From: Muscardinus avellanarius
Lineage: Eukaryota > Chordata > Mammalia > Rodentia > Gliridae
Reading direction: 5' to 3'
DNA: 64,000 bases
Assembly (NCBI GenBank): GCA_963383645.1
Contig: OY726558.1
Span: 185,807,634 to 185,871,633 of the forward strand
The notes beneath the pieces were generated by a model that saw only the letters and a list, made by a program, of their open reading frames with translations, did not search any database and had not been told where the DNA came from. How positions within the stretch are numbered: the stretch's first letter is position 1; the number at the start of each line of letters is the position of its first letter. This document shows positions 35,612 through 47,469 of this stretch, in pieces. A program made the position numbers and the translations under genes.

Positions 35612-36517
35612 ACAACTGAACTGAATAGACACTTCACAAAAGAAGAGATACAAATGGCCAATAGATACATGAAAAGATGTTCAACATCACTAGCCATCAG
35701 GGAGATGCAAATCAAAACTACACTGAGATTCCATCTAACCCCAATCAGAGTGGCAAGCATAAAGAAATCAAATAAGAACAGTTGCTGGTGAGGCTGAGGG
35801 GAAAGAGGAACTCTTTTACACTGTTGGTGGGAGTGCAAACTAGTTCAGCCACTATAGAGATCTGTGTGGAGATTCCTTAGAAAACTGGGAATAGATCCAC
35901 CATTTGATCCGGCTATACCACTCCTGGGTATCTTTCCAACGGTGTTGAAATCAGAGAACTACGTTAACATATGCATACCCATGTTCATAGCAGCATAGTT
36001 TTTAATAGCCAAAATATGGAACCAACCTAGATCTCCATCAACATATGAATGGACTGCAAAATTATGGAAAATATACACAATGGAATTCCACTCAGCTATA
36101 AAGAAGAATAAAATAATAGCGTTTGCAAGAAGATGGAAGGAACTGGAGAACATTCTGTTAAGTGAGATCAGCCAAGCACAGAAAGAGAAGGGACATACGT
36201 TTTCTCTAATATGCCCAAGCTAGGGAGTAGTGTTAATACCAGAGGGACTCCAGATGATGGAGGGGAAATCTCAGCAAAGCTTGAACGGAAGGATAGGAGA
36301 GGAAGAAAGCTGAGCTTGTTCAATGGAGGAGCTACATACGAATATGTATAATAGCATAGATACAACATGATTAACCTAGACACTATTTGGGGGGAATGGA
36401 GGGGGAAGGACATGAAGCACAGTGTAAATGTATACCATTTTCAAAATGTTCCACTTATAAATAAAATAAAATATGGGGGAAAAAGAAAATAAATAAATAA
36501 ATTATCACCTAAAAAAT
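35612..36517 (+). mobile_element. L1 LINE, 5'-truncated, with target duplication
   Basis: The insert covers the C-terminal part of ORF2 and the 3' UTR. In frame one reads [16 protein letters not shown] and later PAIPLLGIFP, both typical of the L1 ORF2 C-terminus, but in-frame stops (for example where CW would be followed by Arg) inactivate it. The 3' end is A-rich (ataaataaaataaaat ... aaataaataaataaa). The target duplication aaaaatggttgccac (35597-35611) / aaaaatggttaccac (36518-36532) has one mismatch, so the element is a 5'-truncated target-primed insertion. Confidence 0.93.
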
Positions 36518-36532
36518 AAAAATGGTTACCAC

Positions 36533-36753
36533 AGGCTGGGTGTGGTGGTGCACGCTTGTAATCTCAGCATTCAGAAGGCGAAGACTGGAGAATCTCAGTT
36601 TGCAGACAGCCCCAGCTACTTAGCGAAGCCCTTCACAACTCAGTGAAACCCTGATTCAAAAAAGAAAAAAAAGACTAACAAAATAGGGTGTAGCTTGGAG
36701 ATACAATGCCCCTAGGTTCCATCCCCAAAACCACCCCCCACCAAAAAAAAAAA
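36533..36753 (+). mobile_element. B1-dID SINE at the L1 3' junction
   Basis: ggctgggtgtggtggtgcac, cccagctacttagcgaagcc, tagggtgtagcttggagata and a poly-A. It is flanked by aaaaatggttaccac (36518-36532) and aaaaatgattgccac (36754-36768). It thus reused the L1's own target duplication and left three copies of the word. Confidence 0.92.
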
Positions 36754-36768
36754 AAAAATGATTGCCAC

Positions 36769-37482
36769 TAAAGAAAGCCAAGTCTCGTGTGCCGAGAGAG
36801 AGAGCCAGCAATGGGGCCAGGAGGCCTGTCTCTGAATTGGTCCCACTCTATAGAGACCCAGACAGGAGGTTGAAGGCAGAGCAGGTAGTTGGAGAAGCCT
36901 CATATGCTGAGCCTCCTTTGATGTCACCAGAGATTCCTGCTTCAACACCAGCCTGCATTCCTGGTCCCAGAGTAATTGGGGAGAAAAATAAAAACTGCCC
37001 TTTTGCTTCAGAGCAGAAGGACATTGGATGAGAAGTAAAGACTTGAGTTGGGCAGGCAGGACCTCTTGGGGTGAACTTTCATAGTCGCTGTTTCAAGTTA
37101 TTTCGTGGCCCAGAGTTGATGATAAGAGCTCTTTCCTTTGGCACCGCTCCTTTTAGAAATAAGTGAAGGAAATGCTAATTTCTAGAAATCAGGGTTGCTA
37201 CCCCCAGAAAAATAAAAAATAATGAGTGTTCTGAAAGAATACACAGACACGAGATCCTTAATCAGAACACAATAGCGTGTGTGTACACAAATACACATGT
37301 ACACACCCACATATGCATGTACACACTGGCCACAGCAATTACTGAAATACTACCTTCCCATTCCGAAGCCAAAGAGGAGCAGACAAAAATTAACCTATGT
37401 CTCTAGGATGCAAATGAAACCCGCATACTCGTTGGCTTAATTTCACTGAAACGACCCCATGTTAATAGGCTTTTTGAGTTTA
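36769..37482. other. Unique sequence with short CA-rich patch
   Basis: An impure acacac/tgtaca patch lies at 37277-37330. The open frame 36762-37031 has no recognised relatives. Confidence 0.5.
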
Positions 37483-37798
37483 TTCGACCCTATGTCAAAA
37501 CAAAAAATAAGCCAGGCGTGGTGGCGCACGCTTGTCATCCTCGCACTTGGGAGGCGGAGACAGGAGGATTGCACAGGTTTGAAGCCAGCCTTGCTGGCTT
37601 AAGGGACCCTGTTTCCAAAAATAAAAATATAAAAATAGGTCTGGGCACATAGTCCAGAGGAAGAAGGGTTCCATCCCCAGTACCACCAATAAATAAGTAA
37701 ATAAGTAAATAAATAAATAAATAAATAAAATACAGCTGGGAGTGTAGTTGAGAGGTAGAATGTCCCTGGGTTCAATCTTCAGTAACACACACACACAC
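37483..37798 (+). mobile_element. Old B1-dID SINE, split
   Basis: The left remnant ends cgaccctatgtcaaaacaaa (37481-37507) and the right remnant is agctgggagtgtagttgaga, gggttcaatcttcagtaa with a (CA)n tail (37730-37798). A younger SINE sits in the A-rich linker between the halves. The 5' end is truncated. Confidence 0.75.
37508..37729 (+). mobile_element. B1-dID SINE, hairpin subfamily, nested
   Basis: gccaggcgtggtggcgcacg. Hairpin arms are at 37582-37589 and 37593-37600 with loop ctt. ID half ends ttccatccccagtacc. Long (AAAT)n tail at 37686-37728. Inserted in the linker of the older SINE around it. Confidence 0.93.
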
Positions 37799-39367
37799 GG
37801 CTGCAGAAGTTTTCAGGAAATAGGATTTGCTTAGAAGATTATAATTTCTCTCTTGTGAATGCATTTAAACCATCGTGTTTAATTTGAGCCCTTTAACAAA
37901 GATCCCAAGCGCAAAGGGATAAGAGAAGTGGACTCAAACTTCCTGCGGGATTGTATTGTTTTCACGTACCTATTCTATGTGCAGAGCTCAAAGGAATAAA
38001 TCCAAAGGAGTCCTAATGTTTAGAGGCTCAGTTCTTTGGCTATTTATTTATATACTCCTTTTTGAAAAGGGGCGTTCCCATTCAGTTTTTTCTGAATGTT
38101 ATTTCATTGTCTCTGGCTCTTTCTTCCTGGATGTTGTTAGACTTGTGGTGGCCAAAATGTACAGCTTGTTAGCTTCTCTGGTCATGTAGAAAGTCCATTC
38201 ACACCCACTGAGACCTAACGGTAAGGATTCTCCCACTGATGGTCTAGATAATCAATAAGATTGATTTCCTCGGCTCTGTAGCAGACTCGCCCATACACAC
38301 GAGACCATCAGAAACAGAGTCAGGGCAACACGGATTTCACACCTACTTTTTTTATATTCTGTTTTTTTGGGCATTTATTTTACCGTGTCTTCTGAATATT
38401 CCCCATGAAGCCTTAGGAGACTCTCTGGGAATCAGGAACTCTGTCGCACTTTGAGTAGAACACCTAGGGGGAATGAGTTGCAGAAGTGAAGCAGCTTATT
38501 AAGTGTTTCAGTAAAAGTAAGAGAAGCCATTTGTCACACAGTCAGGGACAAGTGCTTCCTAGATTAAAATGCTAAGGAAGGTACCTCTGGGGGGAGCTGA
38601 AAATTCCAAAGTATATTCATGATAGGGAATGCCTGAGTTCTCAAACGGGATTTTGCTAGAAGGTAGAGCTGAGAAATTTATCTTTCTCTGCGTTGGAGTC
38701 ATTAGCAGCCTGATTCCTTGAGGACCTAGTTCATCATCGTGGATTTCCTAACATCTTTCATGGCGTGCAACACAGAAGGTTTGGGAGGCTTTGCAGATTA
38801 GCAGGAAAAAACACATCTTCTTACTTCAGTGATTTCCATTCTTGACCCAAAATGACAGAGGAAAAAAATTTCCACATCACCCTTTACTGCAAAGGCCTGC
38901 TCTTTGAAACTACAAAGTTGTGCTGCAGAAGTTCTGTGTAGAAAGCATGATAATGAGGATGAAGAAGAAGTGTACATGATTTGAGAGTGTAAATATGGAG
39001 CTGGTGGTCTAGGGAATACATTGGAATGTTGTCGAGCGTATTCAAGTATCAGCAGGGTGGTCAGATTGATGACTTCAAGGATTTCAGACTCTAGTAAATT
39101 CAATTCTGTATGAAAGACGGTCTCTAGAGAGTTCTGCACAATGGTGTTCTGAGGGGCTTTGTTCCAAGGAATGGTGGAGTCAAAGAATAGTAGTGGTTTT
39201 CTCAGTTCCAGAAATATAAATATCTGAGGTCTCAGTGAGTATGTGAGTTAGCCCACTTCAAGATGGAGGCCAACTCAAGCTGGGATTCTGAGAACCTCGT
39301 TAGCTTTGCTCTCTCCTTTTCTGTGTGGACTGAGTTTGGTTTTCTTTTTTGTCTTTTTGTCTTTTTA
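37799..39367. other. Unique sequence, nothing recognised
   Basis: No interspersed repeat or exon recognised. A 113-codon open frame on the minus strand at 38798-39139 has no recognised relatives or splice context. Confidence 0.5.
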
Positions 39368-39555
39368 TCTTTTTTTTTTTTGGTGGTACTGGGGATGGAA
39401 CCCTTCTACCTCCTGGCTATACTCCCAGCCCTATTTTATATTTTATTTGGGAACAAGGTCTCTTAAGCCAGCGCGGCTGGCTTCGAACCTGCGCGATCCT
39501 CCTGTCTCCGCCTCCCAAGCGCGGGGATTACAAGCGTGCGCCACCACGCCCAGCT
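39368..39555 (-). mobile_element. B1-dID SINE, hairpin subfamily, CpG-rich
   Basis: A poly-T tail, then ggtactggggatggaaccct. Hairpin arms are at 39465-39472 and 39476-39483, then ggcttcgaacctgcgcgatc and aagcgcggggattacaagcg. Many CpGs are retained, which suggests youth. Confidence 0.95.
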
Positions 39556-40769
39556 GAGTTTTGTCTTCTGAGCACAGGTTGTCATGTCCTGCTTCATATG
39601 CAAAGCCGGTGCCAAGAGGAGGGGACCCTGGACAGCCCTGCACTTTCTATTGTCCCCCTTCTTCTGTCTGTGACAAACATTTAGCAATTTTCTAATTACA
39701 GCAGCAACGCTATGAGGATCAGTGGGGACATAATTGCAAAGCGCTCAGGAATACTTTAAAGCAAGAAGCCTTAATCTTTCATTATCATCTTGATTACCAA
39801 CCACAGCAATAACCTATTCCATTGATATCCTCATATTACTTTTCATTTATGCTAATCGAAGAGGCTATAGTTACATACGATTTGGATTCTCTGGAAATAA
39901 ATGACAAGAAATGAATAAATCGTGTGCGACTGTGGGTTTGCAGGCAGAGCATGGGATTACTGAATTATGCACTGTGTAAAAGAGGAAGCTAGAAAGAAAT
40001 CAATCTCTGGCTAAGCTTGAACGATCCATACAATGCATTGTGAATGTATGGGCTGGGAAGCCTCTGTGCCAGAGTTCCCATAACCTGGTTAGGCTGGTAA
40101 TTAGAACACGGGGACAAGCAAAAGGGGAAGAAATCAGAATGTGGAATAGCAGCCAACCGAATTTTAGAATAATGAAGAAATATCAAATAAGGTAAATCAA
40201 CGGAGTAAGAGGACACAAAGGGGAAATGAAAAACATTCAGAGATAAATTAATGGAGGCCCAAGGGTTATGCAAGCAATTTACTATAAATATACTAGGAAA
40301 AAAGAGACAGATGTAGGTGAACGCAGAAGTGTAAAATGGGTAATACGGTGGTGTGAGTAAAAAAAGGCATAAAAGAAGAGTGTGGCGGGCTCAGGGAAAA
40401 ACAAAAAAGAAGCATTTAAAAATATAAAGCCATTCTTTTGTAGATAACACGCTTTTTAGCAAAGTTCCTCCTCAGTCCTCATGCACTCTGCCGCCCTTAT
40501 AAATTCTACAGGAAGTCATTTGGGCCAGCCTCAGTTTTAATTATGAAAACTAAGCTTTTAATTTCTCCCCAAGTCATAGAAAACAACAGGTTTTTGCCTT
40601 TGGACTACAGATGGAGAGTTTCAGCCAATCTGCCCATTTAAGAGGCAGCAAGTTCATTATTTCATTAATTTTTGTTATTGACCTACAAAAAATAAAGTGC
40701 ACTAATTTTTGTATGAGCAGCGCCAATTAACTTTTATATGTGAGTCCGTTGCCAGAGCTACCATGAAGA
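39556..40769. other. Repeat-free block, candidate conserved sequence
   Basis: 1.2 kb without a recognised repeat. Two sub-stretches are dense in homeobox-type cores: 39685-39930 (ttctaattacagcag, tatgctaatcgaag) and 40540-40740 (cagttttaattatgaa, cgccaattaactttta). Function is inference. Confidence 0.35.
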
Positions 40770-41690
40770 TCGAGATGGAGAACGTTCCAGGCCTCCTGAA
40801 GCCTCCATAGTGGGTCAATGCATCTCATAAGATGGAGCCACTGTTCTTATTTCCAACACCATCCATTTGTTTAGACTATCCTGGCACATAAAGGGAATTA
40901 TAGAGGATGGACTAGTTTGTGTCTGGTTTCTTTTATCCAACATAATGTCTATGTGATCCATCTCACAGTCTTCTTTCTATAGTCTATTCTTCGAGTACTG
41001 TACAGAGTTGCTCACTGGGCAGTAAGTATTCCTCTCTTTGTAGGTAATATGGCCACTGTTGCAATGACTCAGTTTGATCTTTGCAGCACAAATTGCCTTG
41101 GACAATATGTAAATGATGGAATGTGGTCACTGAGTTCCAACAAATGGTGTTTACCAAGACTCTCCCTGAGACCACACTTTGCCACTTCCCACTCTCTGGT
41201 ATTCTGTTGTGTGTATATGCCACTGTTTATTTAACTACTTTCTTCTTGGTGAGCATTTGGATTATTTTTAGTAAAAATGTGCACATTTCTCTTGGATAGT
41301 TAGTTATCCAAGAAAGTAAATACTGGATTATAGATTTGGCATCATGATTTGTTAACTACATACTGCCCCAAAGTTTTCCCAAGTGGCTGTGTAGGTTTAT
41401 CTGCCCACCATTGATTTGTGAATCCCAAATGTTCCTCCTCCTTGGGAGACCTGGTCTTTTTAATTTTAATCATTCTGATGAACAACTAATAGATTGTCTT
41501 TGGTTTTAATTCACATACTTATTACCCATTTGAATACTCCCTTTCATGCAGTGACTACTCAATTTTCCTTCTTGGGTTTTTGTTTTGTTCTGTTTTAATT
41601 GAATTTCTTATTTATTTTTATTTGGAGAGGTTCTTTGTACATCCTGGATACAAGGCCTTTAAATAGACTGAATTTTCCCAAACAAAATTT
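40770..41690 (-). mobile_element. Ancient L1 (L1M-type), antisense
   Basis: Plus-strand order matches reversed old-L1 3' sequence: gtttgtgtctggtttctttt, atccaacataatgtctatgt, tatatgccactgtttattta, actgccccaaagttttccca, agtctttttaattttaatca-like text at 41453-41472, gttctttgtacatcctggat. It is badly decayed, with an unrelated or rearranged patch around 41050-41200. Confidence 0.7.
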
Positions 41691-41735
41691 TATCCATCCA
41701 TCCTTCCTTCCTTCCTTTCTCCCTCCCTCCCTCCC
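41691..41735. repeat. (TCCT)n/(CCCT)n tract
   Basis: A pyrimidine-rich tetranucleotide tract between the L1 and the next SINE. Confidence 0.9.
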
Positions 41736-41758
41736 CACCTCTCTTTCTTTCATTCTTT

Positions 41759-41969
41759 CTTTTTTGTGGTATTAGAGATTGAGCCCAGAGACCATCTATC
41801 TCTAAGCCACATCCCTAGCCCAACTTTTTATTTCTTATCTGGAAACAGGGTCTCCCTAGGTTACTGGGAGCCTCACTATGTTATTGGGCCCTGTCTTGAA
41901 CCTACAAACCTCATGTCTCAGCCTCCCAAGTGTTGGGATTACAGACCTGTACCACCATGCCAGCCAAGA
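41759..41969 (-). mobile_element. B1-dID SINE, full layout, old
   Basis: gtggtattagagattgagcc, gggtctccctaggttactgg, ttgggattacagacctgtac. The target duplication tttcattcttt is at 41748-41758 and 41970-41980. Confidence 0.92.
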
Positions 41970-41980
41970 TTTCATTCTTT

Positions 41981-42770
41981 AGGCAAGATAAGAGTTTGCT
42001 ATATCATGATTTTTTTCACCTTTAATAAGACTCTTCAAATCAACCCTGAGTAAGTGCTAGAAATAATTAATAAATGAGAGCAACGTTTTGGGGTGCAGGA
42101 GACCTGTGGAGAAGATCAGTACTGTTTGAGGACATGGCGTAGAGGCTTTTGCTCACTTTCTCTCTTACTGAGTCTTCTGAGCCTCCTAAAGGGACCCTCA
42201 AGGAGGAAGGTCAGGATATCCGTAGATGGAGCAGGAACTGTACCCACAAAGCAGACCTTTTTCTAATTCATCTAGCATTTCCTCTCTCTTGCACTAAACA
42301 CAGTTGGAAAGCAAATGACCTTGATAATGTTATTTATAGCCTTCTTTTGAAAAAGAAGCCAGCATATCATGAACCTAGTTTTGCAATGTCTGGCAGATAC
42401 CAAGGAACATGCCAAGAATGTTGTGCCGAATTCTATATTCCATGCTACACGTCCTCTCTTTAGTTATGCATCCTCTATTAAATTATTGCCAAGCAAAGGT
42501 GATTTATTAAGATGAGAAGCAGACATTGCTAAAACAGGAAGAAAAGCAAAAAAGAAATAAATGTCTCCTCAGAACCCACAAAGGAGAACAGATGTCAGCC
42601 GAAGCCGATGTATGCTTCTCCGGGGTGAAAGAAAGAATACTAAATGCAATGAGAATCCCGGTAACATAAGTAACCGAGAAAGTAGAACATCTAAAACTTT
42701 GCAGAACTCTTTCTGTACTGTTTTGCGTCCATACGAGTTATCCAAAGCAGCACAGCCAATGACAAATGCA
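41981..42770. other. Unique sequence, nothing recognised
   Basis: The open frame 42149-42463 (+) has no recognised relatives. Confidence 0.5.
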
Positions 42771-42774
42771 CTGA

Positions 42775-42778
<4 letters not shown>

Positions 42779-42822
<44 letters not shown>
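42779..42822. repeat. (TA)n microsatellite in SINE tail
   Basis: About 22 units between the left target duplication and the poly-T of the SINE. Confidence 0.97.
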
Positions 42823-42830
<8 letters not shown>

Positions 42831-43016
42831 TTTTATGGTACTGGGGTTCCTGGAAGCCCTTCTACCTCCGGGCTACACTCCCAGACCTATTTTTATATTT
42901 TTTATTTGGAAACAGGGTCTCCTAAGCCAGCGCGTGTGGCTGGCTTCGAACCTGCGCGATCCTACTGTCTCTGCCTCCCAAGCGCGGGGATTACAAGCGT
43001 GCGTCACCACGCCCGG
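42783..43016 (-). mobile_element. B1-dID SINE, hairpin subfamily, B-box-loss subgroup
   Basis: ggtactggggttcctggaag marks the subgroup. Hairpin arms are at 42924-42931 and 42939-42946 with a 7-nt loop, then ggcttcgaacctgcgcgatc. The target duplication ctgaaactatat lies at 42771-42782 and 43017-43028, so the (TA)n tract is largely inside the insertion. Confidence 0.95.
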
Positions 43017-43028
43017 CTGAAACTATAT

Positions 43029-43460
43029 TTTTTAAAGAAAACAGGTGAGGAAAGGCAAGGCTGTAATTATCGTGGCTTTAGAATTAGAAACCCATGCAGA
43101 AGATTTGCTTGAGGAAGGAGTTACCCATCCTACACCCTATTTAGCTCAGTCAGCTAAATGGCTAGTGTCTGCTTATGACCCTGGTGGGCCATTTCTTCTG
43201 AACGTGTAAAGGAACAGGACCAAAGTATTCCCCGCTAATCCATAACACAGGGATAACTACCTTAAAACATGTAAAACTTCCATGTGTTACAACTTTTCAG
43301 TACTAAGAAGAAGGGGCAAAAAGACTATTTGCAGAAAGAATGACATTAAAAAATGTAAGGCATTGGCTATATTGATTTTTTTAAATGTGCCCTTGGACAA
43401 ATTTTCAGTAGTTTCAAAGCAATAATTAACAAAGAAAGAACCAAAGTTAGTCATCAAATA
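43029..43460. other. Unique sequence, nothing recognised
   Basis: No repeat or exon recognised. Confidence 0.5.
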
Positions 43461-43474
43461 GCAAAATAGTTTTA

Positions 43475-43698
43475 TTTATTTATTTATTTATTTATTTATT
43501 ATTTATTTATTTATTTGGTGGTACTGGCGGTGGGAACCCAGGGGCCTTCTACCTCTGGCTTATACTCCCAACCTATTTTGTATTTTATTTGGAAACAGGG
43601 TCTCTTAAGTCAGCTGAGGCTGGCTTCGAACCTGTGCGATCCTCCTGTCTCAGCCTCTCAAGTATGGGGATTACAAGCGTGCGCCACCATGCCCGACT
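43475..43698 (-). mobile_element. B1-dID SINE, intermediate to hairpin subfamily
   Basis: The tail is (ATTT)n (43470-43516). The ID half is gtactggcggtgggaaccca. The central part already has the deletion, but the arms are imperfect: aagtcagc (43607-43614), loop tgag, gctggctt (43619-43626). The target duplication gcaaaatagtttta (43461-43474) / gcaaaatactttta (43699-43712) has one mismatch. Confidence 0.93.
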
Positions 43699-43951
43699 GC
43701 AAAATACTTTTAAACATTACCGGGGGTCAGGGGAAGCAAAAGATACTAAGGTCATGAATAAAATTAGCAGAGTTTTGAAATAAAAAATAGACATGGTGGT
43801 CTGATAGTGATGAAATAGGCAAATTACATATTTTGTTTGGATTATATGTCATAAAGGCTTTTAGAAAACAGTAAGAAGTATTATATTTATATGCTTTATA
43901 TATTTATGTGCTATTTGTTTATTTATATTTATGTTTAATATAGTATTTTAG

Positions 43952-44160
43952 AGGCCAGGCGTGATGGTGCACACTTGTAATCCTAGTACTTGGGAGGCTG
44001 AGACAGGAGGATTGCAGGTTCATGGCCAGCCTCAGCTACTTAGTGAGGCCCTCTGTAACTTAGTGAGACCCTGTTTCAAATTAAAGAATAAGAAATAAGG
44101 CTGGGGGTGTAGCTCAAAGGTAGAATGCTCCTGGGTTCAGTCTCCAATAGCAAAAAAAAA
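43952..44160 (+). mobile_element. B1-dID SINE, full layout
   Basis: ggccaggcgtgatggtgcac, ctcagctacttagtgaggcc, gtaacttagtgagaccctg and ggctgggggtgtagctcaaa. One of the best full-layout copies in the window. Confidence 0.95.
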
Positions 44161-45887
44161 ATAGTAATTCTAGCTCTTTCAATCTAATATTCAGAAATAA
44201 TCATAGAAAATGACAATAATGTTAAACAGGTCTCATTTCCAATGGATAAAATATTAGTAATAAACCACCTGAAAAGAACAAACACTTCCTAATCATTTTT
44301 ATCTTCCTCTGAATATATATTTTTCTTAATTTTTTAAAAATACTATTTGCAAGCAGAACCAAATTCTGTTGTGGTGTTTTCCTTCAGATCCCTGCCTCCT
44401 GGTCTCTTAATTTGTTTGAGACTCTCAAATGGCTGGTACCATTCTCTTTTAGTGGTCTTTAAGTATTTTATCTTCCTGTCTCCCAGTATTCAACTGAAGG
44501 TATAGAGCAGTATAAATTATGGTAAATCCTTTGAATGAGAAGTGATGTGACTGTATAAATCATATACAAACCATGAAAAATGATGATGTGTAATCGTAAG
44601 TAGTGATTTCCACAATCTTTTTAAATGCCCACGCAAAGAAAAAGAGAGTAAAAGGAAATTCGCCAGCATTTATCCAGTTATTGTATTTGACTCATGGGAC
44701 CATGGGTCTTGTTTTTCTTTCTCCCTTTGAATATTCAAAACTTTCACATTTCCTTTCCTAGGATGTACTTTTTCCATATAATAAAAGTACAGATCATTGA
44801 AGTAATTGCTCTCCTTTTCAAAAGACCACTACACCCACACCCTTTTCTTAAGACAAAAATGGGTTTTGGGTTTCTCTCGCAACATCTCTGAACAGTGGTT
44901 CCGAGAGTCGCGCTCTTTATGTTCTGTCTCCTGTTCCATTGCAGCCAAGCCTGATGTCTGGTTTGTGCAGCGGCAGAAAGGTGGGAACAGATGGCATGAC
45001 AAATCCAAATGGTTGATGTAATGTGTTCTCCTGCCTGGCTCGGAGGCACAGGCACATAGTACATCAGCCGAGCGGCATCCAAATAGCAAATGCTCCGCCT
45101 GAACTTAATTCTTTTCTTGGCTACTGTGTTTCCCCTCTCTTGTTCTTGAAGCCTCTGGTAAGCCGTGACTGCTGCCTTGATTTTGTGTAATTTCTCTCTG
45201 CAAGATCTGCATCTGGCTCTGCTCTCATTGTTTCTATTGGGATCCCTTTCTTGGCCAGGGTCTTGAGCATGTATATGTGATCTCCAATTAGCTTACCCTC
45301 CTGTTCATCTCTGAGCTCAGGGAAGCAAGTTCTAAAGCCAACCAAGATTCTGTCAATTACAGCCTTCTAAGCTACTCCTCTCCGGGGTGTCTTGACACTG
45401 CACATCAGCTCCCACATTCTGGAAATGTTCCCCACCGTCTCTTTCCTACCCCCTTACCCGTCCTCATGATCTCTTCTTGTGTCTTGTTGCTGGCATTTAC
45501 TATCATGTTGAAACAGCTGTATGGAAAAGTGAAATGCAAAAGGGTACAGCCAGAGCCACACAGGTCCTAAATAAGAGGAGTAAAAACTTCCTCATTCTCT
45601 GACTCCCAGAGATTCCTGATGGCCTCTTCTGTGTTTTAATCCCTTATTCTCCATCACTGTTAGTATATGTATAATTTTTGGTAAATTTTTAATTCAACTT
45701 ATATTTTCCTGAAGGTGTGCTGGTAGACCTCTAATGGTATAAAAACAGCCTTTCATACATTGACATGGACTCTATCTACATACCATTCATGAAAATACAT
45801 GAAAAGTTCATTGAACTGCTGTTCACAATGTCTTTGACAGGCTCCCCCTAAAAATATGACTATTTCTGTAGAAAAAAAATTATTTAA
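44161..45887. other. Unique sequence, nothing recognised
   Basis: Includes a stretch with several open frames at 44744-45345, among them a 74-codon frame on the minus strand (45121-45345) rich in charged residues. I recognise no family, and see no poly-A, splice pair or promoter, so I do not call a gene or pseudogene. Confidence 0.45.
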
Positions 45888-46230
45888 TTCAACAGATATT
45901 TATAAGAACCCACCACGCTGTTATTGAGACTCAAAGAAAAAGTATGCTGACTCCCTAGGTGCTCACCGGCACAGCAGGAAAGCAGGCCTATAAACTGAAT
46001 AGTGTGATTGTGCATTGCGGCGGTCATGGTGAGCAGAAGTTAGAAGATGAACCAGGGGAGAAAGAATGGGCCACTCTAGGCTGCCTATGGGATGAAATGG
46101 CCTATAGGAAGGCGGGAGTAGGAGAAGATGGGGTGTGAGGTGGAGAAAACGCTGCCATTGCTATATTGAAGAAGATGTTTCTTGGAAGACAAAGGGGAGC
46201 CATGGAGGGTTTTACGCCGATGAATCCCAT
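45888..46230 (-). mobile_element. L2 3' end, antisense
   Basis: attcaacagatatttataag, aacccaccacgctgttattg and ccctaggtgctcaccggcac are a decayed reverse complement of the L2 terminus. ggcgggagtaggagaagatg and gggagccatggagggttt continue inward. Confidence 0.6.
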
Positions 46231-46926
46231 GGCTGGTATTGTAAACGGTTGTCGGTTTCTAGGTTCATCTGGTGCCAAATGGTACATGAACACTTAACTC
46301 CTAAGACATATGTGCTCTGGTTTGAGCCCTTACCACAGGTTGGATCATGCTCTTCTGAATTGATAAAGAGGCTATTTAGTGGTATCCATTTATAGTTGAT
46401 ACCCTGCTTCAAATTCAGCGATTTGATAAACTGAATGCAGTCTTTGAAGCCACAATAAATGTATTGTGTACTTAAGTAGATAATGAAAATATCAAGAAAA
46501 ATCAATGCATAAAGCCACGGTTTGGAGGCGTCCTTGCTGTTTCAACATATAAGACATTCCAAGTGAGCTGCCTGCACAGGGGCTGACTCTTCACAGAGGA
46601 GGAGATAATATGATGAGTGGCCTCTGCCTCCCCCAGCAATCAACATTTATTTGTCTTTAGCAATTTTCTTAATTTTCTACTGGGCCTACAATTCGTCTTC
46701 AAAATAGAATAATCTACTGAAAATGAGGTTGATCAATAGGCAATCTGAGGTGCTTTTTTTTAAGTTAAAAGTACTTCTACAAATTAGTAAAGACAAGTCA
46801 GTAAGGCAGAATAACTACCTTTAAATTCTAATGTATGTATCGCCCCAATTCAAAAATAACAGGGTGTGTGTGTGTGTGTGTTGAGATATATGTGAGATAT
46901 ACCAAGTGAACCAAGGTTGTGTTAAA
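46231..46926. other. Unique sequence with short (TG)n
   Basis: A 9-unit TG tract at 46864-46881. Otherwise unrecognised. Confidence 0.5.
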
Positions 46927-47092
46927 GCATTGTTTCTCAATTTATTGATCAGATTTGCCTGTAGGGTTTGGCAAAGCACAGATTGCTGAGCCCATCCCTG
47001 GTTTCTACTTGGGCAGATCTAGGCTGGGGCCTGGGTATTGTCAGTGAGGCTCATTTAGGAATTGTATTTTGAGAGGCACTGTATTAGAGATT
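46927..47092 (-). mobile_element. MER5A hAT element
   Basis: Nearly end to end: gcattgtttctcaatttatt, ggcaaagcacagattgctga, ggcagatctaggctggggcc, ggaattgtattttgagaggc, actgtat. Non-autonomous Charlie-type DNA transposon. Confidence 0.85.
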
Positions 47093-47469
47093 TCTCCCCT
47101 TATTTAGTTTGTCTCCTACTTAAACCAGGTAGCCACCTGTTTCAACTAGCATGGAGGAGAGGACACCCAAAATCTGAACACTGAATCCCTCATTCAGTGG
47201 GCTCCTTGGTTAGATGCAACAGGTCTTGTTAAGAGGTGAAGACTTTATTTTTCATGAAGAATAAAAAAGGCAAAGCTAGAAAGGACTTGATCTACTGTCT
47301 ATGGAAGAAGACTGTGAGGCCCCAGGAAACCACTTTATGAAGGTCATATATAGATGCTTCCTGGTGGTTGGAGGAACCAAATCCATCTTTCTCTGAACCA
47401 TATCATGCCATGTCTGCACTCTGCCACCTGGCTTTTGCAACTTTAATTCCAGAGTCATTTAAACATCAA
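47093..47469. other. Unique sequence, nothing recognised
   Basis: No repeat or exon recognised. Confidence 0.5.

Noticed and set aside
35404..35838. 144-codon open frame on the minus strand
   Set aside because: It is antisense to a recognisable L1 ORF2 fragment and extends into an LTR.
42561..43112. 183-codon open frame on the plus strand
   Set aside because: The middle is a TA microsatellite and a reversed SINE.
45121..45345. 74-codon charged open frame on the minus strand, considered as a processed pseudogene
   Set aside because: No protein family recognised, no poly-A tract, no target duplication and no splice context.
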